A stretch of DNA of 8,505 nucleotides, from contig CAMPHE010000063.1 in the NCBI GenBank assembly GCA_946885815.1, forward strand, positions 1 through 8,505. The letters run 5' to 3'. The number at the start of each line of letters is the position of its first letter. Position 1 is the first letter of the stretch. Source of the stretch: an uncultured Arenimonas sp. (GTDB lineage Bacteria > Pseudomonadota > Gammaproteobacteria > Xanthomonadales > Xanthomonadaceae). A program made the position numbers and the translations under genes. Below are positions 5,797 to 8,505 of the stretch, piece after piece. The notes under the pieces were generated by a model, which saw only the letters and a program-made list of their open reading frames with translations, was not told the DNA's origin and made no database searches.

Positions 5797-6366
5797 ATGT
5801 CGTCGACCGACCCGAACGCGAACCTGCCGACCGACGCGGCGATCGTCGACGCGATGCGCGAATGGCTCGAGAAGGCCGTGATCGGCCTGAACCTGTGTCC
5901 GTTCGCGAAAGCCGTGCACGCGAAGCGGCAGATCCGCTACGTCGTCAGCCACGCGAAGAGCGAGGAAGCGCTGCTCGCCGACCTGATGCACGAACTGCAG
6001 CTGCTCGCCGCGGCCGACCCCGGCGACATCGAGACGACGCTGCTGGTGCACCCGCGCGTGCTCACCGATTTCCTCGACTACAACGATTTTCTCGACATCG
6101 CCGACGCCGCCGTCGAAGAACTCGGCCTCGACGGGTTCCTGCAGGTCGCCAGCTTCCATCCCGCCTACCAGTTCGCGGACAGCGCGCCCGACGACATCAC
6201 GAACTTCAGCAACCGCGCGCCGTTCCCCACGCTCCATCTGCTGCGCGAGGAATCGGTGGACAAGGCGGTGGCGGCGTTTCCGGAGGCGGAGCGGATCTAC
6301 GAGGCGAACATCGAGACGCTGCGGCAGCTGGGCGTCGAGGGCTGGCGGGCGCTGTGGAAGCGTTGA
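5797..6366 (+). CDS. DUF1415 family protein
   Basis: 189 aa, full family length. DUF1415 proteins are widespread in proteobacteria and have no established function. Conserved-looking blocks are VIGLNLCPFAKAV (28-40) with C34, LLVHPRVL (82-89), DYNDFLDIAD (94-103), SFHPAYQFAD (119-128) and NRAPFPTLHLLREESV (139-154). The single CPF cysteine together with FHPxYQF and the RxPFPTxHLLR block could form an active or metal site, but that is a guess. There is no signal peptide or membrane segment, so it should be cytoplasmic. ATG 5797 is supported by GGAGG 4 nt upstream, a slightly short spacing; the upstream in-frame extension is Arg/Gly-rich and crosses the divergent promoter region, so I rejected it. 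It is probably monocistronic: MAPEG diverges upstream and the acyl-CoA dehydrogenase converges 61 bp downstream. Confidence 0.9.
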   Translation: MSSTDPNANLPTDAAIVDAMREWLEKAVIGLNLCPFAKAVHAKRQIRYVVSHAKSEEALLADLMHELQLLAAADPGDIETTLLVHPRVLTDFLDYNDFLDIADAAVEELGLDGFLQVASFHPAYQFADSAPDDITNFSNRAPFPTLHLLREESVDKAVAAFPEAERIYEANIETLRQLGVEGWRALWKR

Positions 6367-6427
6367 AGCCGTTTCCTTCTTCCCGCTTCGACGTCATGGT
6401 GGCCGCCACGCGGCTTGCAGCCGGCCG
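6367..6427. other. Convergent spacer between DUF1415 and acyl-CoA dehydrogenase genes
   Basis: 61 bp between two converging stops. The only local symmetry is GTGGC-C-GCCAC (6399-6409), too tight to form a useful hairpin. No terminator with a T-tract is visible in either direction. Confidence 0.4.
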
Positions 6428-8209
<1,782 letters not shown>

Positions 8210-8213
8210 CGGC

Positions 8214-8239
8214 GGGGTCGTCCAGGGGCGGGTCGGGGG
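8214..8239 (+). promoter_or_regulatory. G-quadruplex motif in the 5' region of the acyl-CoA dehydrogenase gene
   Basis: Four G-runs are seen on the + strand: 8214-8217 (GGGG), 8225-8228 (GGGG), 8230-8232 (GGG) and 8235-8239 (GGGGG), with loops of 7, 1 and 2 nt. This satisfies the usual G3+N1-7 rule. It lies on the template strand, 5 bp upstream of the dehydrogenase ATG, so the mRNA leader is C-rich and nearly without a Shine-Dalgarno. In 70% GC DNA such motifs also arise by chance; function is inferred only. Confidence 0.45.
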
Positions 8240-8270
8240 TGTGCGGACTCTACCATACCGCTGCGTACGG

Positions 8271-8305
8271 GCCGGGGTCGGGTTGCCTGGCAACCCGACC
8301 CCGGC
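8271..8305. repeat. Perfect 35-bp palindrome (17-bp arms, 1-nt centre)
   Basis: GCCGGGGTCGGGTTGCC (8271-8287) and GGCAACCCGACCCCGGC (8289-8305) are exact reverse complements around a single T. The symmetry ends at both outer edges (G8270 against A8306). It lies between divergent genes, 41 bp before the lipoprotein ATG. It could be an operator, a REP-like extragenic palindrome (the CGGGTT...AACCCG core is common in such repeats) or a transcript hairpin; sequence alone does not decide. Confidence 0.85.
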
Positions 8306-8309
8306 ACGC

Positions 8310-8315
8310 TATGCT
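8310..8315 (+). promoter_or_regulatory. Possible -10 element (TATGCT) for the lipoprotein gene
   Basis: TATGCT matches TATAAT at four of six positions and lies 30 bp before ATG 8346, a plausible leader length. A -35 at standard spacing would lie in the 3' arm of the 35-bp palindrome and has poor consensus (CTGGCA at 8287-8292). Weak on its own. Confidence 0.3.
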
Positions 8316-8345
8316 GCGGGCCCGATTGCAAAGAGAGCCACGTCC

Positions 8346-8505
8346 ATGCGTTCGACCCTGCTCGCCGCCGCCATCCTGTCCACCGTGCTCGCCGGATGTG
8401 GCGATCGTGACGCGGCGCCCGCGCCGGCCAACGACGTCACCACCGTCGCAGCCGCCGACACCGCCGCCGACACGGCCGCGCCCACCGAAATCGAAGCCGA
8501 CCGCG
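8346..8505 (+). CDS. Lipoprotein, N-terminal part (runs off the window)
   Basis: The first 53 residues are present. MRSTLLAAAILSTVLAGCGD is a short signal peptide with lipobox LAGC; C18 would be lipidated after cleavage by signal peptidase II. The residue after Cys is Gly and then Asp, so the final membrane is not clear from the sorting rule. The mature start is a low-complexity Ala/Asp/Thr/Pro linker (PAPANDVTTV, then ADTAADTAAPTEIEADR) with a short ADTAADTAA repeat, as is common for tethers of surface or periplasmic lipoproteins. AAGAGAG (8331-8337), 8 nt upstream, supports the ATG. The functional domain is outside the window and cannot be named. A conspicuous palindrome lies just upstream and may regulate it. 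Confidence 0.85.
   Translation, partial: MRSTLLAAAILSTVLAGCGDRDAAPAPANDVTTVAAADTAADTAAPTEIEADR

Larger units (their letters stand above)
8210..8345. promoter_or_regulatory. Divergent regulatory region between acyl-CoA dehydrogenase and lipoprotein genes
   Basis: 136 bp between outward starts. From left to right it holds a G-run cluster (8214-8239), an AT-richer patch ACTCTACCATACC (8247-8259) whose - strand gives TATGGT as a possible -10 for the dehydrogenase, a perfect 35-bp palindrome (8271-8305), TATGCT (8310-8315) as a possible -10 for the lipoprotein, and AAGAGAG (8331-8337) as its ribosome binding site. The -35 region for TATGCT would fall inside the palindrome, so a protein bound there could control the lipoprotein gene (inference). 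Confidence 0.45.

Noticed and set aside
4291..6237. 648-codon open frame on the - strand across padR, HAAS and MAPEG
   Set aside because: It is His/Arg/Asp-rich without motifs and is antisense to clearly homologous genes; a GC-driven shadow.
6399..6409. GTGGC-C-GCCAC as terminator between DUF1415 and the acyl-CoA dehydrogenase
   Set aside because: A one-base loop leaves only about four usable pairs and there is no T-tract.
8210..8293. Upstream ATG 8293 for the acyl-CoA dehydrogenase
   Set aside because: The added residues are Pro/Thr/Arg-rich, non-homologous, and would extend into the 35-bp palindrome and the presumed promoter.

Overview
The window is about 70% G+C and densely packed. Gene content and protein style suggest a gammaproteobacterium of the Lysobacteraceae (Xanthomonadaceae), such as Lysobacter or Luteimonas. 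That assignment rests on codon and GC style and on the family mix (DUF1415, YgiD-type dioxygenase, SrkA kinase, DmdC/FadE-like acyl-CoA dehydrogenase); no rRNA or other marker gene is present to confirm it. I see no tRNA or rRNA gene, CRISPR array, insertion sequence, phage gene or integrase. No stretch longer than about 180 bp lacks a gene.

Layout, left to right. (1) The 3' end of a DUF2785-like gene (+) ends at 284 and meets a leftward cluster. In transcription order that cluster is a YgiD-type extradiol dioxygenase (3852-3058), a small class I methyltransferase (2970-2377), an SrkA-type stress kinase (2380-1373) and a secreted cyclophilin-type prolyl isomerase (1312-281). The methyltransferase and kinase overlap by 4 bp (GTGA) and are probably translationally coupled. 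An 86-bp inverted repeat built of GGGATAT heptads separates ygiD from the methyltransferase. (2) Divergently from ygiD runs a padR-HAAS/Sensor pair (4031-5322) with a 4-bp ATGA overlap and a plausible operator at 3976-3991. This looks like a small autoregulated membrane-sensing module. (3) A convergent MAPEG-family membrane protein (5705-5319) shares a CTAG stop with the HAAS gene, inside a perfect hairpin. (4) A DUF1415 gene (5797-6366) is divergent from MAPEG. (5) A 593-aa acyl-CoA dehydrogenase (8209-6428) runs leftward. (6) A lipoprotein gene starts at 8346 and runs off the right edge. The 136-bp divergent region between the last two holds a G-quadruplex motif and a perfect 35-bp palindrome.

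Functionally this is a mosaic of small housekeeping and stress units, not one pathway. The kinase and the periplasmic prolyl isomerase may both serve envelope protein quality control, PadR and its partner form a regulatory pair, and the acyl-CoA dehydrogenase serves beta-oxidation-type acyl-CoA metabolism. I see no clear new defence, secretion or biosynthetic system. The most unusual signals are in the intergenic DNA: the heptad inverted repeat, the 35-bp palindrome with its neighbouring G4 motif, and the hairpin over a shared stop.
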